From Alteromonadales bacterium alter-6D02 (GTDB lineage Bacteria; Pseudomonadota; Gammaproteobacteria; Enterobacterales; Psychrobiaceae): DNA of 64,000 nt. The notes under the pieces are model-generated. The model saw nothing but the letters and a program-made list of their open reading frames with translations. It searched no databases and was not told the origin of the DNA. Position numbers and translations under genes: made by a program. Where the stretch lies: contig PIZK01000014.1 of NCBI GenBank assembly GCA_002835545.1, positions 186,001-250,000 on the forward strand, given 5' to 3'. Of the stretch, positions 49,239-58,840 are shown one piece after another (the first letter of the stretch is position 1; each line of letters starts with the position of its first letter).

Positions 49239-49261
49239 AGGAGGACAAACTAATGCCTCCT
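49239..49261 (+). terminator. Possible terminator hairpin downstream of the DUF3016 gene
   Basis: AGGAGG (49239-49244) pairs with CCTCCT (49256-49261), followed on the plus strand by CTTTTT. Support on the minus strand, where the gene lies, is weaker. Confidence 0.4.
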
Positions 49262-49274
49262 CTTTTTATCATGA

Positions 49275-49802
49275 CTATTTACCGGCCAGTGATTCACGTA
49301 ACCAACGCTTTAACATACGCTTTTCATAGGCTAACGCTTCAGTAGAGCCTGCAAGTTTCGCATTCATATTAAAGCCAATGTCTCTAACGCGTTTACGCTG
49401 TTTCGCAACAACCTGATCTTTAGGACCCTTTATTACATACTCAATATCAATCATTGGCGGATAAATATCTTGGATGATTCGAATATTCCCTCCCTGCCCA
49501 ATCACCGGACGTACATCACCTGCTAAGTCGAGGTTATAGACAGTGACTGACGCTTGTTGACCGCGCTTAAGGTATTTAGATAGTTCTTGCTTGAGATACT
49601 CATCTAAGTTATTCATAACTCGTTTTTCAAAGCGCTTTTGAATTCCACTAGCCGCATCAATATCACGAAACTTATCAACATTTTTCCACTGCACTTTCAC
49701 AGCACTCACATCAACCTTGTTTGCAGTAGTCGCTTGCGCGTATGTACCAAATATTAACCAACTACAACTTACCGCAATCACCATTAATTTTTTAATCGAC
49801 AT
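49275..49802 (-). CDS. DUF3016 family exported protein
   Basis: 175 residues with a signal peptide (KLMVIAVSCSWLIFGTYAQA). The mature part has the features I associate with DUF3016: VKVQWKNVDKFRDID, YNLDLAGDVRP and IRIIQDIYPPMIDIEY. Periplasmic, function unknown. Monocistronic; 189-base gap to the glutaminyl cyclase operon. Confidence 0.8.
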   Translation of the reverse strand: MSIKKLMVIAVSCSWLIFGTYAQATTANKVDVSAVKVQWKNVDKFRDIDAASGIQKRFEKRVMNNLDEYLKQELSKYLKRGQQASVTVYNLDLAGDVRPVIGQGGNIRIIQDIYPPMIDIEYVIKGPKDQVVAKQRKRVRDIGFNMNAKLAGSTEALAYEKRMLKRWLRESLAGK

Positions 49803-49990
49803 TATGTTCTCCTCTTTCTGACAATCGCGTCTCTAGTTCGAGCTTCTTCTTCAACTTCAAAAAAAGCTAAGATTATTTTTTCATTATCTAATAATTAAGA
49901 GTGCATAGAAATAGATTAGTTTCAATGGATTACATTTGATAACAAAATTAATTAGCTAGCTTTGTAAAGTTTAACTAAAGGTGGGGAGTG

Positions 49991-50737
49991 CTAAAAAGTC
50001 ACCACAAATAATTGTGACCAGCGCTTACCTGTAATGATGAATTGCTGTTGTTGTTGGTTAAAAGCAATACCATTTAAAACATCTTCGTTACCGCTAGGCT
50101 GTTCAATAGCGACTATGTAACTGCAGTCAATGATACGTTCTACTTGACCAGATAATGGACTGACTTGATAAATAAAATGATCGCTGAGCCGATTAATATA
50201 CAAGGAGCCATTAGCGAAGATTAGATCGTTTAGCCAGCGTAATGGTTTACCTTTGATCATAACTCGAACGTCACTAACGACTTCAAAATGATGATTCAAG
50301 AACTGTAAACGCTCACTGCCATCCGTCATGACAAAGCCATCATCAATGCTCGCTAGACCCCAGCCTTCACCTTGGTAAGGTAGCTCTGTAATCGGCTGTA
50401 AATCTGTCAGGCGGTAGACCATTGCTATTTGTGATTGCCATGTTAATTGAATAAGTTGCTCACGATTACAGGCAATACCTTCACCCCAATGGTCTTCAAG
50501 TGGGTGGGATAGCTCAGGTATTGCATGTTCAAAAGATAGACGCCGCACCGTAGACTCACCAATTAATCCGGTGCTTTCATATAAGCACCCTTGTTCAAAG
50601 ACAAGACCTTGAGTAAATGCTCGCGGATCATGAGGGTAAACAGCTATTATCTGAGGTGTAACAATTGGAATATTGAAGTACCACAATTGTTGGTAAGTTT
50701 GCCTAGCCGCTTGTTTGATACGAGCGAGTGAGCTCAC
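49991..50737 (-). CDS. Glutaminyl-peptide cyclotransferase (bacterial/plant beta-propeller type)
   Basis: 248 residues, GTG start inside the stop of the previous gene. Family features: VYPHDPRAFTQGLVFEQGCLYESTGLIGESTVR, GEGWGLASIDDGFVMTDGSERL and VLNGIAFN near the end. Such enzymes convert N-terminal glutamine to pyroglutamate. Most relatives are exported; this one shows no signal peptide, so a cytoplasmic location is likely. Last gene of a four-gene operon with a deacetylase and two acyltransferases. Confidence 0.88.
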   Translation of the reverse strand: MSSLARIKQAARQTYQQLWYFNIPIVTPQIIAVYPHDPRAFTQGLVFEQGCLYESTGLIGESTVRRLSFEHAIPELSHPLEDHWGEGIACNREQLIQLTWQSQIAMVYRLTDLQPITELPYQGEGWGLASIDDGFVMTDGSERLQFLNHHFEVVSDVRVMIKGKPLRWLNDLIFANGSLYINRLSDHFIYQVSPLSGQVERIIDCSYIVAIEQPSGNEDVLNGIAFNQQQQQFIITGKRWSQLFVVTF

Positions 50738-51873
50738 GACTGTTGTTCCTGTTTGATAACAGCCTTAATCCTATCCTTCGCTGTTGCCTTGATACGGTTA
50801 ATCATGTCAATCAAATGATAAAAACGACCCAACCCCGTCGCTCGATTAAAACTGACCAAGCCATAACGTTCGCGCCGTTGAGTCACCCAAGTTTGCTTAT
50901 ATCGATCATCATCTGTACCAAAATCGAGTTCAGTGACACCATCTTGCTCAATCACATGCTCAACCATCAACATAATGGCAATAGCACCTACAGAGTCATG
51001 TTGGTAGGCTTGTATATAAGCGGTGCGCATCATCACACACTGCGTGCCTGTGACAATTGCAAATTCAAAGGCCACGGGGTTTCCATCAAGATAAATACAT
51101 AAAAATCGTAAACGTCCCTGCGCTGCCGCCCTCCGTATTAGTTGTGGGTAGAATTGCTCAAATAAATCCGGCTCCTTCCAACTCTGTTGGTAAATCTCCA
51201 GATAAATCCCTACAGCTAATTCGGCTTCATCAGCTTGAGAAAATAGTTTAATCGTCATACGCTGCTGGCGTTGTAGTTTTCGACACTTTCGCTGATAGTT
51301 TTTTATCGCTTTTTTATTTGATTTGCTCCGACTACTGACGTATTGCTCAAAGTCGGCAAAAGCAAAACGTTCATACCAGTTCCCCTTGTAAAGGTAAGGC
51401 TGACAGTAAAAGTTACTTTGATTTAACGTTTGATGAATCACCTTATAAGCCATCGTTTGCGGGGCCATTAGATTAAGATCAATTAAATGCCATCGCGGTT
51501 TTGACTTTACTAAGTAGCCAATTAGTTTGACTAACGCCGTTTGGCTATCACTATCTTCATCATCAACCAAAACAGAGAAAAAACTGGATTGAAAATTAGT
51601 TAAACCTGCAAGAGAGTGGCGACTGAGCACCCAATGGGCAAACTTAGAACCATTTTGTCCAGCAGGGGTTCGTAAGAACGCTAGTGCAAGGCATTGCTGC
51701 TGATCATTTTCCACCACATAGATAGACACTTGAGCATCCGCTTCTAATCCCGCATTCATCATTGTGCTAAACCATAACTCACTTAAATAAAGATTGTTAG
51801 CTGCTTGCCGCCGCATTAGTAAGTGAGCCGACTCAGGCAAATCATGTAAAGATTTATAGTCATTAACGTTCAC
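50734..51873 (-). CDS. GNAT/CelD-like acyltransferase (BioF2 family), second of two
   Basis: 379 residues, GTG start with AGGAG upstream. The C-terminal half has the acyltransferase pattern of the CelD/BcsL and FemAB-like group (SKSNKKAIKNYQRKCRKL; GRLRFLCIYLDGNPVAFEF; DFGTDDDRYKQTWVTQRRERYG). Family members transfer acyl or aminoacyl groups, often to amino sugars in surface polymers. The donor and acceptor are unknown. Follows the other acyltransferase by 14 bases and overlaps the cyclase by four. Confidence 0.8.
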   Translation of the reverse strand: MNVNDYKSLHDLPESAHLLMRRQAANNLYLSELWFSTMMNAGLEADAQVSIYVVENDQQQCLALAFLRTPAGQNGSKFAHWVLSRHSLAGLTNFQSSFFSVLVDDEDSDSQTALVKLIGYLVKSKPRWHLIDLNLMAPQTMAYKVIHQTLNQSNFYCQPYLYKGNWYERFAFADFEQYVSSRSKSNKKAIKNYQRKCRKLQRQQRMTIKLFSQADEAELAVGIYLEIYQQSWKEPDLFEQFYPQLIRRAAAQGRLRFLCIYLDGNPVAFEFAIVTGTQCVMMRTAYIQAYQHDSVGAIAIMLMVEHVIEQDGVTELDFGTDDDRYKQTWVTQRRERYGLVSFNRATGLGRFYHLIDMINRIKATAKDRIKAVIKQEQQS

Positions 51874-51887
51874 TGGTAACGCTCCTA

Positions 51888-53537
51888 TTAATTGTGGCTA
51901 AGCAGTTGAGATAACTCAGTGCTAGCACTATCAACATAGGAAAATGCTGAATGGTGGAATTGTTTGCTTTTCAAGTATTCATCACTAACCAATAGAGTCA
52001 ACTGTCCCGATTTTTCACGTCTAATAACCTCCCGTTGTACTATCCCGATGAGATAAGATTGGCGCTCATTTTCAGCGAGACTTTCAGCACAATAAATATC
52101 CGCGAGTAAACAAAAATTCTCACTGTTCGCAGGATGATCTTCAGCGGCCTCTCTATGCTTAGAAGGGGGAACTACCCAGCCGCAACTCTTTACTACGCCC
52201 AACTCTTTAACACTATAGCCCGTCGCACCCGCTTCAAGCCTTGCTAAGCAATGGCTTAGAAAGTGACTCTGCTGCTCCATGCTCAACTGACAACTAAACT
52301 CCACAAAGTCGACTAATTGGTTTTCCCTGATAACGAAACTCACCTCGACAGCTAACAAGCTGCAAATGTTAATCTGATAATTATCATAAGCCTCTACAAT
52401 ACTTACTGGCTGTGTCTGCAGTCCCAACCGTTGACGTAAGCATTGAGCTTTATCACGCGCTTGTTGAGGAGTCATGTCGCAATGCCGTAATAAACGCTTG
52501 CAGCTTGTTAATAATAGCTCACTCAAACAAGCTCGATAGTATGCAATTGGCTCAATAAAAAGGCGCAACACACTCACGTTTGCATAGGCGTTAGCATAAC
52601 GAGCTTTCCAAGTCCCCCCGGGGGTTAAATCGATCGCTTTGAGTTGACGTTCAGCAAGTAATTGAGCCCCCATCAACATCAGTAACTTTCCTGGCGAATG
52701 CCGAGAGTAAGTCGGATCATAACTAAAAACAGCAACACTGAATTCGCCTTGGTTGATCACACCAACCACAGCAGCAATAATAGTATTATTGAGTGTCATT
52801 TTTAATATTTTCACATCCTGATGGTGGCTTATTAGCGCATGTGTAAAGGCCAATTTATGACTGTCCTGCCTAAAGGGTAAGCAATGATTAACCGCCCCTT
52901 GGCGTAAGTCATAGCAGGTCGCTATACGTTGTAGATCATCGTCAAAGCCACTTGCTCCCTCGGAGACTAACTCGATACTGACATCTCCTAGTTTTCGTAA
53001 GCGAGACAGCTTACTTTTATTACTTTTTTTACGTAACGAAGCCCATGGGGCCTGCTTGGCGTCAAAACGTATTAAAGGTTGTTGCTCATTACGCATGATA
53101 TGACGCGCTGTTAATTGATCGGTTGTTGCAATGATATGGCTAAGTATTGGCGGTAAAAATTTTAGTGTAAGTTCGGGGAAATATGTCTGCCCTTTAAGCA
53201 GCACTAGTCCTCGCTTTAGAAATGAGTCAAAACGATCATTACATGATAGCCAACACTGATATTCAGCTTGATGAGCGCCTGCATGGACAATCATCGAAGT
53301 TGATTGGTCTTGTGCTAACAGCCAGAGGTTTTGCACGCCTTGTTCATTTTCTTCTAGAACAACCAATGGAAGATAAGCGTGGTTATAATGTTCAAACCAA
53401 CACAAGATAAACTCCACTGATTGAAAAGGCGTTGCCCATCGACATGCTTGGTAGAGCTCAAACCATTGCTGCTGAAACACTTTACAGTTAAGTTTACTGA
53501 GTGCCTGCTCTCCAGCTAATAACTGTACCTTTTGCAT
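51888..53537 (-). CDS. GNAT/CelD-like acyltransferase with C-terminal extension, first of two
   Basis: About 549 residues. The first 330 residues are a CelD-like GNAT fold (SLRKKSNKSKLSRLRKLG; KILKMTLNNTIIAAVVGVI; AIDLTPGGTWKARYANAY). The remaining roughly 200 residues are an extra domain with no recognised family. ATG at 53537 overlaps the TGA of the deacetylase gene; a GTG just before is possible. Same operon as the deacetylase, the second acyltransferase and glutaminyl cyclase. Confidence 0.75.
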   Translation of the reverse strand: MQKVQLLAGEQALSKLNCKVFQQQWFELYQACRWATPFQSVEFILCWFEHYNHAYLPLVVLEENEQGVQNLWLLAQDQSTSMIVHAGAHQAEYQCWLSCNDRFDSFLKRGLVLLKGQTYFPELTLKFLPPILSHIIATTDQLTARHIMRNEQQPLIRFDAKQAPWASLRKKSNKSKLSRLRKLGDVSIELVSEGASGFDDDLQRIATCYDLRQGAVNHCLPFRQDSHKLAFTHALISHHQDVKILKMTLNNTIIAAVVGVINQGEFSVAVFSYDPTYSRHSPGKLLMLMGAQLLAERQLKAIDLTPGGTWKARYANAYANVSVLRLFIEPIAYYRACLSELLLTSCKRLLRHCDMTPQQARDKAQCLRQRLGLQTQPVSIVEAYDNYQINICSLLAVEVSFVIRENQLVDFVEFSCQLSMEQQSHFLSHCLARLEAGATGYSVKELGVVKSCGWVVPPSKHREAAEDHPANSENFCLLADIYCAESLAENERQSYLIGIVQREVIRREKSGQLTLLVSDEYLKSKQFHHSAFSYVDSASTELSQLLSHN

Positions 53538-54568
53538 CACCCCTGCCCTCTAAGCTGCCTAATGAGCTGGTTAAAGCCGCATACTTCGGCTTCAAACTCG
53601 ATTTGACTGACTCGTGAGCTATCTAGGATCCGATCTAAGCTATAATGTGGCGTATCATAGTCAACTAATCGAGGGGTACATGTTGTTGCCGTAAGTACTT
53701 GTTGCTGTTGTAAGATAGGCCAATGTGCGGGTTTCCAATCACCACTAGGGTAACAAAAATGCACCATAGGCGTGGCTAATAACGGATTAACCTTTTGTTT
53801 ATTTCTAACGAGAGCATCACGAGCAAGCTCACTATCAACAGGCAGTTCATGGCGATGAGTATGCAACTGAATATCAACTCCTAATGCAATGAGCTGCTTT
53901 AATTCCTGCTGATTAATCAGCCCCAAGATACGGCTACTTTTTAGCTGCCCATAATCAACGTTTAAACACTCACCTAAGCGCTGTAACAATAATTCTCGGC
54001 ACTCAGCATCGGGAAGGCTTTGTCCATGTTGTTTTAACTGTTCTCTCAACTTAAGTTTATTATCATCGGTTAACGGTACTTTTTCAGTTGGTAGAGATAC
54101 GATATGCAATTCGTCTAAGGACACCTGCTTGCATTGCGTTTTCCAGAACATATAGTCAACGGTTAAGGTAAAAATAGGCTCCAGCCGATCAAAATAATAA
54201 GAGGTAAGGTAAAGCGTTGCAGGATAATTGTATTGATGTAACAGCGGTGCAGCGAGCTTATAAACACTGTAAAAGCCATCATCGATAGTTAATACGACGG
54301 CATCGTCGGGGAAACTTTGTTGTTTATAATCACAATAGGCTTGGTCTAAAGTTATCACTTGATAATTATGCTGCTTTAAATACTCTAATCGGCGTTCAAA
54401 TTCCGCTAATCGAATAAACAACCCCGGAACAAACAGCTCTTCATCTTGCAAGCTAAAGCCGTGATAGCACAAGATTCTCAACTTCTTCTTCATCAACAAA
54501 CGTGACAAGATAAATAAGCCACAATACTTGCAACAGTAATAAAAAAATCGCTTGAGCGGTTCGCGCAT
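53537..54568 (-). CDS. Polysaccharide deacetylase (NodB/CE4 family)
   Basis: 343 residues. NodB domain: LRILCYHGF, then the catalytic metal-binding TIDDGF and HTHRHELP (the H-x3-H-type motif). A short hydrophobic N-terminus (FFYYCCKYCGLFILSRLL) may be a membrane anchor. Removes N-acetyl groups from a polysaccharide, leaving free amines. First gene of the operon, start overlap of its stop with the next gene. Substrate unknown. Confidence 0.88.
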   Translation of the reverse strand: MREPLKRFFYYCCKYCGLFILSRLLMKKKLRILCYHGFSLQDEELFVPGLFIRLAEFERRLEYLKQHNYQVITLDQAYCDYKQQSFPDDAVVLTIDDGFYSVYKLAAPLLHQYNYPATLYLTSYYFDRLEPIFTLTVDYMFWKTQCKQVSLDELHIVSLPTEKVPLTDDNKLKLREQLKQHGQSLPDAECRELLLQRLGECLNVDYGQLKSSRILGLINQQELKQLIALGVDIQLHTHRHELPVDSELARDALVRNKQKVNPLLATPMVHFCYPSGDWKPAHWPILQQQQVLTATTCTPRLVDYDTPHYSLDRILDSSRVSQIEFEAEVCGFNQLIRQLRGQG

Positions 54569-54636
54569 TCATCGACTCCATTCATTGAATGATTCAGTTA
54601 TAAATGTGAAAGGGCCACGCCTAGACTCTCCTCTAC

Positions 54637-54726
54637 TCATAACTAACAAGGAACTATGTCTATGAGATAAGTATAGATAGGATTTAACATTCTTCCATTA
54701 TCTATAGATAGGTTCCTTAGTTATGA
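54637..54726. repeat. Large imperfect inverted repeat upstream of the deacetylase operon
   Basis: TCATAACTAA (54637-54646) with TTAGTTATGA (54717-54726), then GGAAC (54650-54654) with GTTCC (54712-54716). Inside, the direct repeat TATAGATAGG occurs at 54672-54681 and 54703-54712. Confidence 0.65.
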
Positions 54727-55226
54727 TTAAAAACAAGCAACAACTTAGTAGGCAATAAAGCTACTGCATGGAGAATCCCGAAGTTAAACAGCTTTTCCTT
54801 TAAGTGTGATGGGAAGAAATCTTGACTAATTTAGAGTCATCACATTTCAGTGACGATAGCTTGAAAAAATCGTTCGATTAACTAACTGCAGGATATTGAG
54901 GTGAAGCGCACGAGGTTGAATTTATTTTAATCCCAATTCCGTTAATCAAGTAAGCAATTTTGTAACGTGAATAAACCGATTAGTGCATTGATTCCATGTT
55001 CCAAATAGGCGCTAAGTAGTGACCTTAATGACGACAAGCAATTAATTATATATACAGTTTTCTGCATAGTCGTAACTAACACTGCTGTCATTCACTTAGT
55101 CCGTGCAAAGTAACCAAGCTAATAATGGAATTGATTTAACTGGCCTAAGTGGACAAACATTTAGTTCAGTGGGTATAGCATTACTCCAAAAGCAATAACT
55201 TCAGAAACTTGATGTAAACCCCTCTC

Positions 55227-55252
55227 AAAAAAAAAGCGCCATACAGCGCTTA
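55227..55252 (-). terminator. Terminator of the DUF3718 gene
   Basis: AAGCGC (55234-55239) pairs with GCGCTT (55246-55251); nine T follow on the minus strand. Confidence 0.85.
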
Positions 55253-55281
55253 ATGTTTACTTATTTTTAGTGATTTTAAGG

Positions 55282-55668
55282 TTAAAGCTTGGCACGATCT
55301 TTAATTGCACCCGCAGTTGCTGAAGCCCCTTTACCATTAGCTTGAGCCCAATCATAAATCGTTGTTCCATCAGCTTCTGGCGTCGTAAGCATTTTAGCGC
55401 TTAAGCGCTTAGCAATAAAACTACCAACACTATCAGCATCCTTTACCATTGCATAACGCAGTAAACTCTGCCCATCACAAGAGATACGGTTGTAAACTTT
55501 TTTTAGCTTGATTTTATTACTACGTAATTGATCACGTAAGCGTGATTTATGGTCAGACTCAACATAACCGCAAATTGCAGTAGTCACTTGATCAGAAGCT
55601 TGAGCTGGTGTTGAATAAGCACCAACAACGAGTAAAGACGCGATGGTCAGGGTTGAAATTTTTTTCAT
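55282..55668 (-). CDS. DUF3718 family exported protein
   Basis: 128 residues with a signal peptide (KKISTLTIASLLVVGAYSTPAQA). Mature part begins ICGYVESDHKSRLRDQLR and contains VYNRISCDGQSLLRYA; the two cysteines could form a disulfide. The pattern fits the DUF3718 domain of Shewanella and relatives, function unknown. A copy of the palindromic repeat lies 57 bases upstream of its start. Confidence 0.75.
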   Translation of the reverse strand: MKKISTLTIASLLVVGAYSTPAQASDQVTTAICGYVESDHKSRLRDQLRSNKIKLKKVYNRISCDGQSLLRYAMVKDADSVGSFIAKRLSAKMLTTPEADGTTIYDWAQANGKGASATAGAIKDRAKL

Positions 55669-55724
55669 TATCTTTTCCTACTATACAACATGTGTACAGC
55701 TGTATTTCGCCTAGCAATCCTAAT

Positions 55725-55774
55725 TACCAATTCGATTAATTTAAGTTTACATAAATAACTTAATAGAATTGATA
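55725..55774. repeat. Palindromic repeat element, copy 2 (upstream of DUF3718)
   Basis: TACCAATTCGATTAA (55725-55739) and TTAATAGAATTGATA (55760-55774) are imperfect inverted repeats around 20 bases, related to the elements at 22474 and 57791. Confidence 0.6.
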
Positions 55775-55923
55775 ATGAGTATCCAATTAGTCAAAATGCC
55801 AGCTGTCATACTACTTAGCTACAGCAAAACTTTAGTCTCAAAACCTAAGTCGTAATACTTTAGTTTAAACTAAGTGGCAATAATCGTTAAAAATTATGAT
55901 TTAGTCAACCTTTTTGTAAAAAT

Positions 55924-56403
55924 TTATGCTCGCTGTAATGTGTAAGTAGAAAAATTAACACCTGACTTAGATTTGTGATTTAACTTATCACTTTGTTTCC
56001 ATTGATATATATTGTAGTCAGGGAAAAAAGCATCTCCAGCAACATCAAGTTCAATATCTGTTAAATATAAGTTATCAACCTGTTCAAGCATTTGTTCGTA
56101 TAAGCGTGCTCCGCCAATAATCATTAATTCATCGCAGTGATCGCCAGCAGCGATTGCTTGTTCGATTGAGTTAACAACGGTAACGCCATCTATCTTCAAT
56201 GAGGTATTTGAAGACAAAACAATATTTTTACGTCCAGGTAATGGTCGCCCAATTGACTCAAAAGTATTGCGCCCCATGACAATAGGCTTACCCATAGTAA
56301 CCTGCTTAAAGTAGCTTAGCTCTTCAGGTAAGTGCCACGGCATTTTATTATCTTTTCCAATCACTCGGTTTGCAGCCATTGCTGCGATCATTGAAATTTT
56401 CAT
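55924..56403 (-). CDS. folA: Dihydrofolate reductase
   Basis: 159 residues from the ATG at 56403. DHFR motifs: SMIAAMAANRVIGKDNKMPWHLPEE (catalytic acid in WHLPEEL), GRNTFESIGRPLPGRKNIVLS for NADPH, and MIIGGARLYEQ. Reduces dihydrofolate to tetrahydrofolate with NADPH; the target of trimethoprim. Monocistronic between obgE and a DUF3718 gene. The ribosome site is weak. Confidence 0.97.
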   Translation of the reverse strand: MKISMIAAMAANRVIGKDNKMPWHLPEELSYFKQVTMGKPIVMGRNTFESIGRPLPGRKNIVLSSNTSLKIDGVTVVNSIEQAIAAGDHCDELMIIGGARLYEQMLEQVDNLYLTDIELDVAGDAFFPDYNIYQWKQSDKLNHKSKSGVNFSTYTLQRA

Positions 56404-56436
56404 GCATAAACTCAATTTTAATCAATTTACAAACAA

Positions 56437-56462
56437 AAACGGCTGGCCTAAGCCAACCGTTT
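56437..56462 (-). terminator. Terminator of obgE
   Basis: AAACGG (56437-56442) with CCGTTT (56457-56462) and inner TGGC/GCCA; T-rich on the minus strand. Confidence 0.8.
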
Positions 56463-56480
56463 AATCATTACCATTATGAA

Positions 56481-57680
<1,200 letters not shown>

Positions 57681-57790
57681 CTAAGTATACTCTCAATCAT
57701 CTGAAGATAAAGGTCACACTTAAATCTTGGCTACCAGGTGCTTTAATTATATAAATTACTTGATACCAAACGTACAAAACGTCGGTACTA

Positions 57791-57836
57791 TACCAATTAC
57801 ATTAAAAAATTATTCTACTGATTAATGGAGTTGGTA
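57791..57836. repeat. Palindromic repeat element, copy 3 (obgE-rpmA gap)
   Basis: TACCAATTACATTAA (57791-57805) and TTAATGGAGTTGGTA (57822-57836) are inverted repeats (12 of 15 paired) around 16 bases. Related to the copies at 22474 and 55725. Confidence 0.7.
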
Positions 57837-57894
57837 CCCGGATCAACAATGATCCTTAAACAGATCCTTTTTTATCAAGCCAATGCTTTTAGAG

Positions 57895-57925
57895 ATAAAA
57901 AAAAACCCCGCTAGTGCGGGGTTTT
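57895..57925 (-). terminator. Terminator of rplU-rpmA
   Basis: AAAACCCCGC (57902-57911) pairs with GCGGGGTTTT (57916-57925), followed by T on the minus strand. Confidence 0.92.
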
Positions 57926-57944
57926 CGAATCCGTATTAAATCTA

Positions 57945-58202
57945 TTACTCAGCAACGATGCTGATGTATTTACGATTTAATGAACCTTTTTGCTCAAATT
58001 GAACTTTACCTTCAACTTTTGCGAAAAGGGTGTGGTCTTTACCCATACCTACGTTAGTACCAGCGTGGAATTTAGTACCACGTTGACGAACTAGGATGTT
58101 ACCAGCAAGAACTGATTCACCGCCAAAACGTTTAACGCCAAGACGTTTACTTTCTGAATCACGACCGTTACGGGTACTACCAGCAGCTTTCTTATGTGCC
58201 AT
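57945..58202 (-). CDS. rpmA: 50S ribosomal protein L27
   Basis: 85 residues. Starts [24 protein letters not shown], the invariant L27 N-terminus that reaches toward the peptidyl-transferase centre, and contains [15 protein letters not shown]. Directly after rplU (13-base gap), same operon, ended by a strong terminator. Confidence 0.99.
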   Translation of the reverse strand: MAHKKAAGSTRNGRDSESKRLGVKRFGGESVLAGNILVRQRGTKFHAGTNVGMGKDHTLFAKVEGKVQFEQKGSLNRKYISIVAE

Positions 58203-58215
58203 TTCAGATTACCTC

Positions 58216-58527
58216 TTAAGCGTTAATTGCAGTGATCTTCACTTCAGTGAACCACTGACGATGACCTTGTGATTTACGTGAGTGCTTACGACGACGGAAC
58301 TTAACGATTTTAATTTTATCGCCACGGCCGTGAGTAAGAATCTCAGCAGTTACTTTACCACCTTCAACATAAGGGGCACCAACGTTAATGTTTTCGCCAT
58401 CGGCGATCATTAGAACCTTGTCAAAATCGATGCTAGCACCGGCTTCAAGGTCAATTTTTTCCAGGCGCAACGTTTGGCCTTCAGCCACACGGTGTTGTTT
58501 ACCGCCACTTTGGAAAACAGCGTACAT
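58216..58527 (-). CDS. rplU: 50S ribosomal protein L21
   Basis: 103 residues from the ATG at 58527, preceded by GGAG at the right distance; an ATG two codons earlier touches that site. [14 protein letters not shown] and [16 protein letters not shown] are L21 hallmarks. The promoter at 58605-58633 gives a roughly 70-base leader. Confidence 0.99.
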   Translation of the reverse strand: MYAVFQSGGKQHRVAEGQTLRLEKIDLEAGASIDFDKVLMIADGENINVGAPYVEGGKVTAEILTHGRGDKIKIVKFRRRKHSRKSQGHRQWFTEVKITAINA

Positions 58528-58604
58528 GTTCATCTCCGCTATGACATAAGTTGCTTTATTTGTGTTGCAAGTTATGCCTAATCTAGTTTCTCAATAGGGC
58601 GCAG

Positions 58605-58633
58605 ATTCTACGCAACTGTCATATTTTAAGCAA
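58605..58633 (-). promoter_or_regulatory. Sigma-70 promoter of rplU-rpmA
   Basis: On the minus strand TTGCTT (-35, 58628-58633) and TAGAAT (-10, 58605-58610) are exactly 17 bases apart, with a GC-rich discriminator (CTGCGCCC) typical of stringently controlled ribosomal promoters. The rest of the 313-base rplU-ispB gap (58528-58840) shows no gene. Confidence 0.8.
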
Positions 58634-58840
58634 GCCCTAATTGAAAAAAAGTATAAAAAAACTATGATTATTTTTATGTCCATAATAATTCTATCTTGTT
58701 AGACCAAATCCCTTAGCTTAAGTAATGTTAAAAAGTGTTTTTTATTGTACAATCCCTCGCAAAATAGTCGTCAAAATATTATCGGTGATAAATAATTCAC
58801 CACGATATTATGTACCGTAAATTAAGTCATTGAGAGAATT

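Larger units (their letters stand above)
54569..55281. other. 713-base stretch without a gene
   Basis: No convincing coding frame on either strand. It contains the roughly 90-base inverted-repeat element at 54637-54726 near the operon start and, at the far end, the terminator of the DUF3718 gene. The remaining roughly 500 bases show no recognised feature; remains of a lost gene or a regulatory region cannot be told apart. Confidence 0.6.

Noticed and set aside
50728-51251. Plus-strand frames opposite the acyltransferase genes
   Set aside because: No ribosome site and no protein-like pattern; the opposite strand has strong coding evidence.
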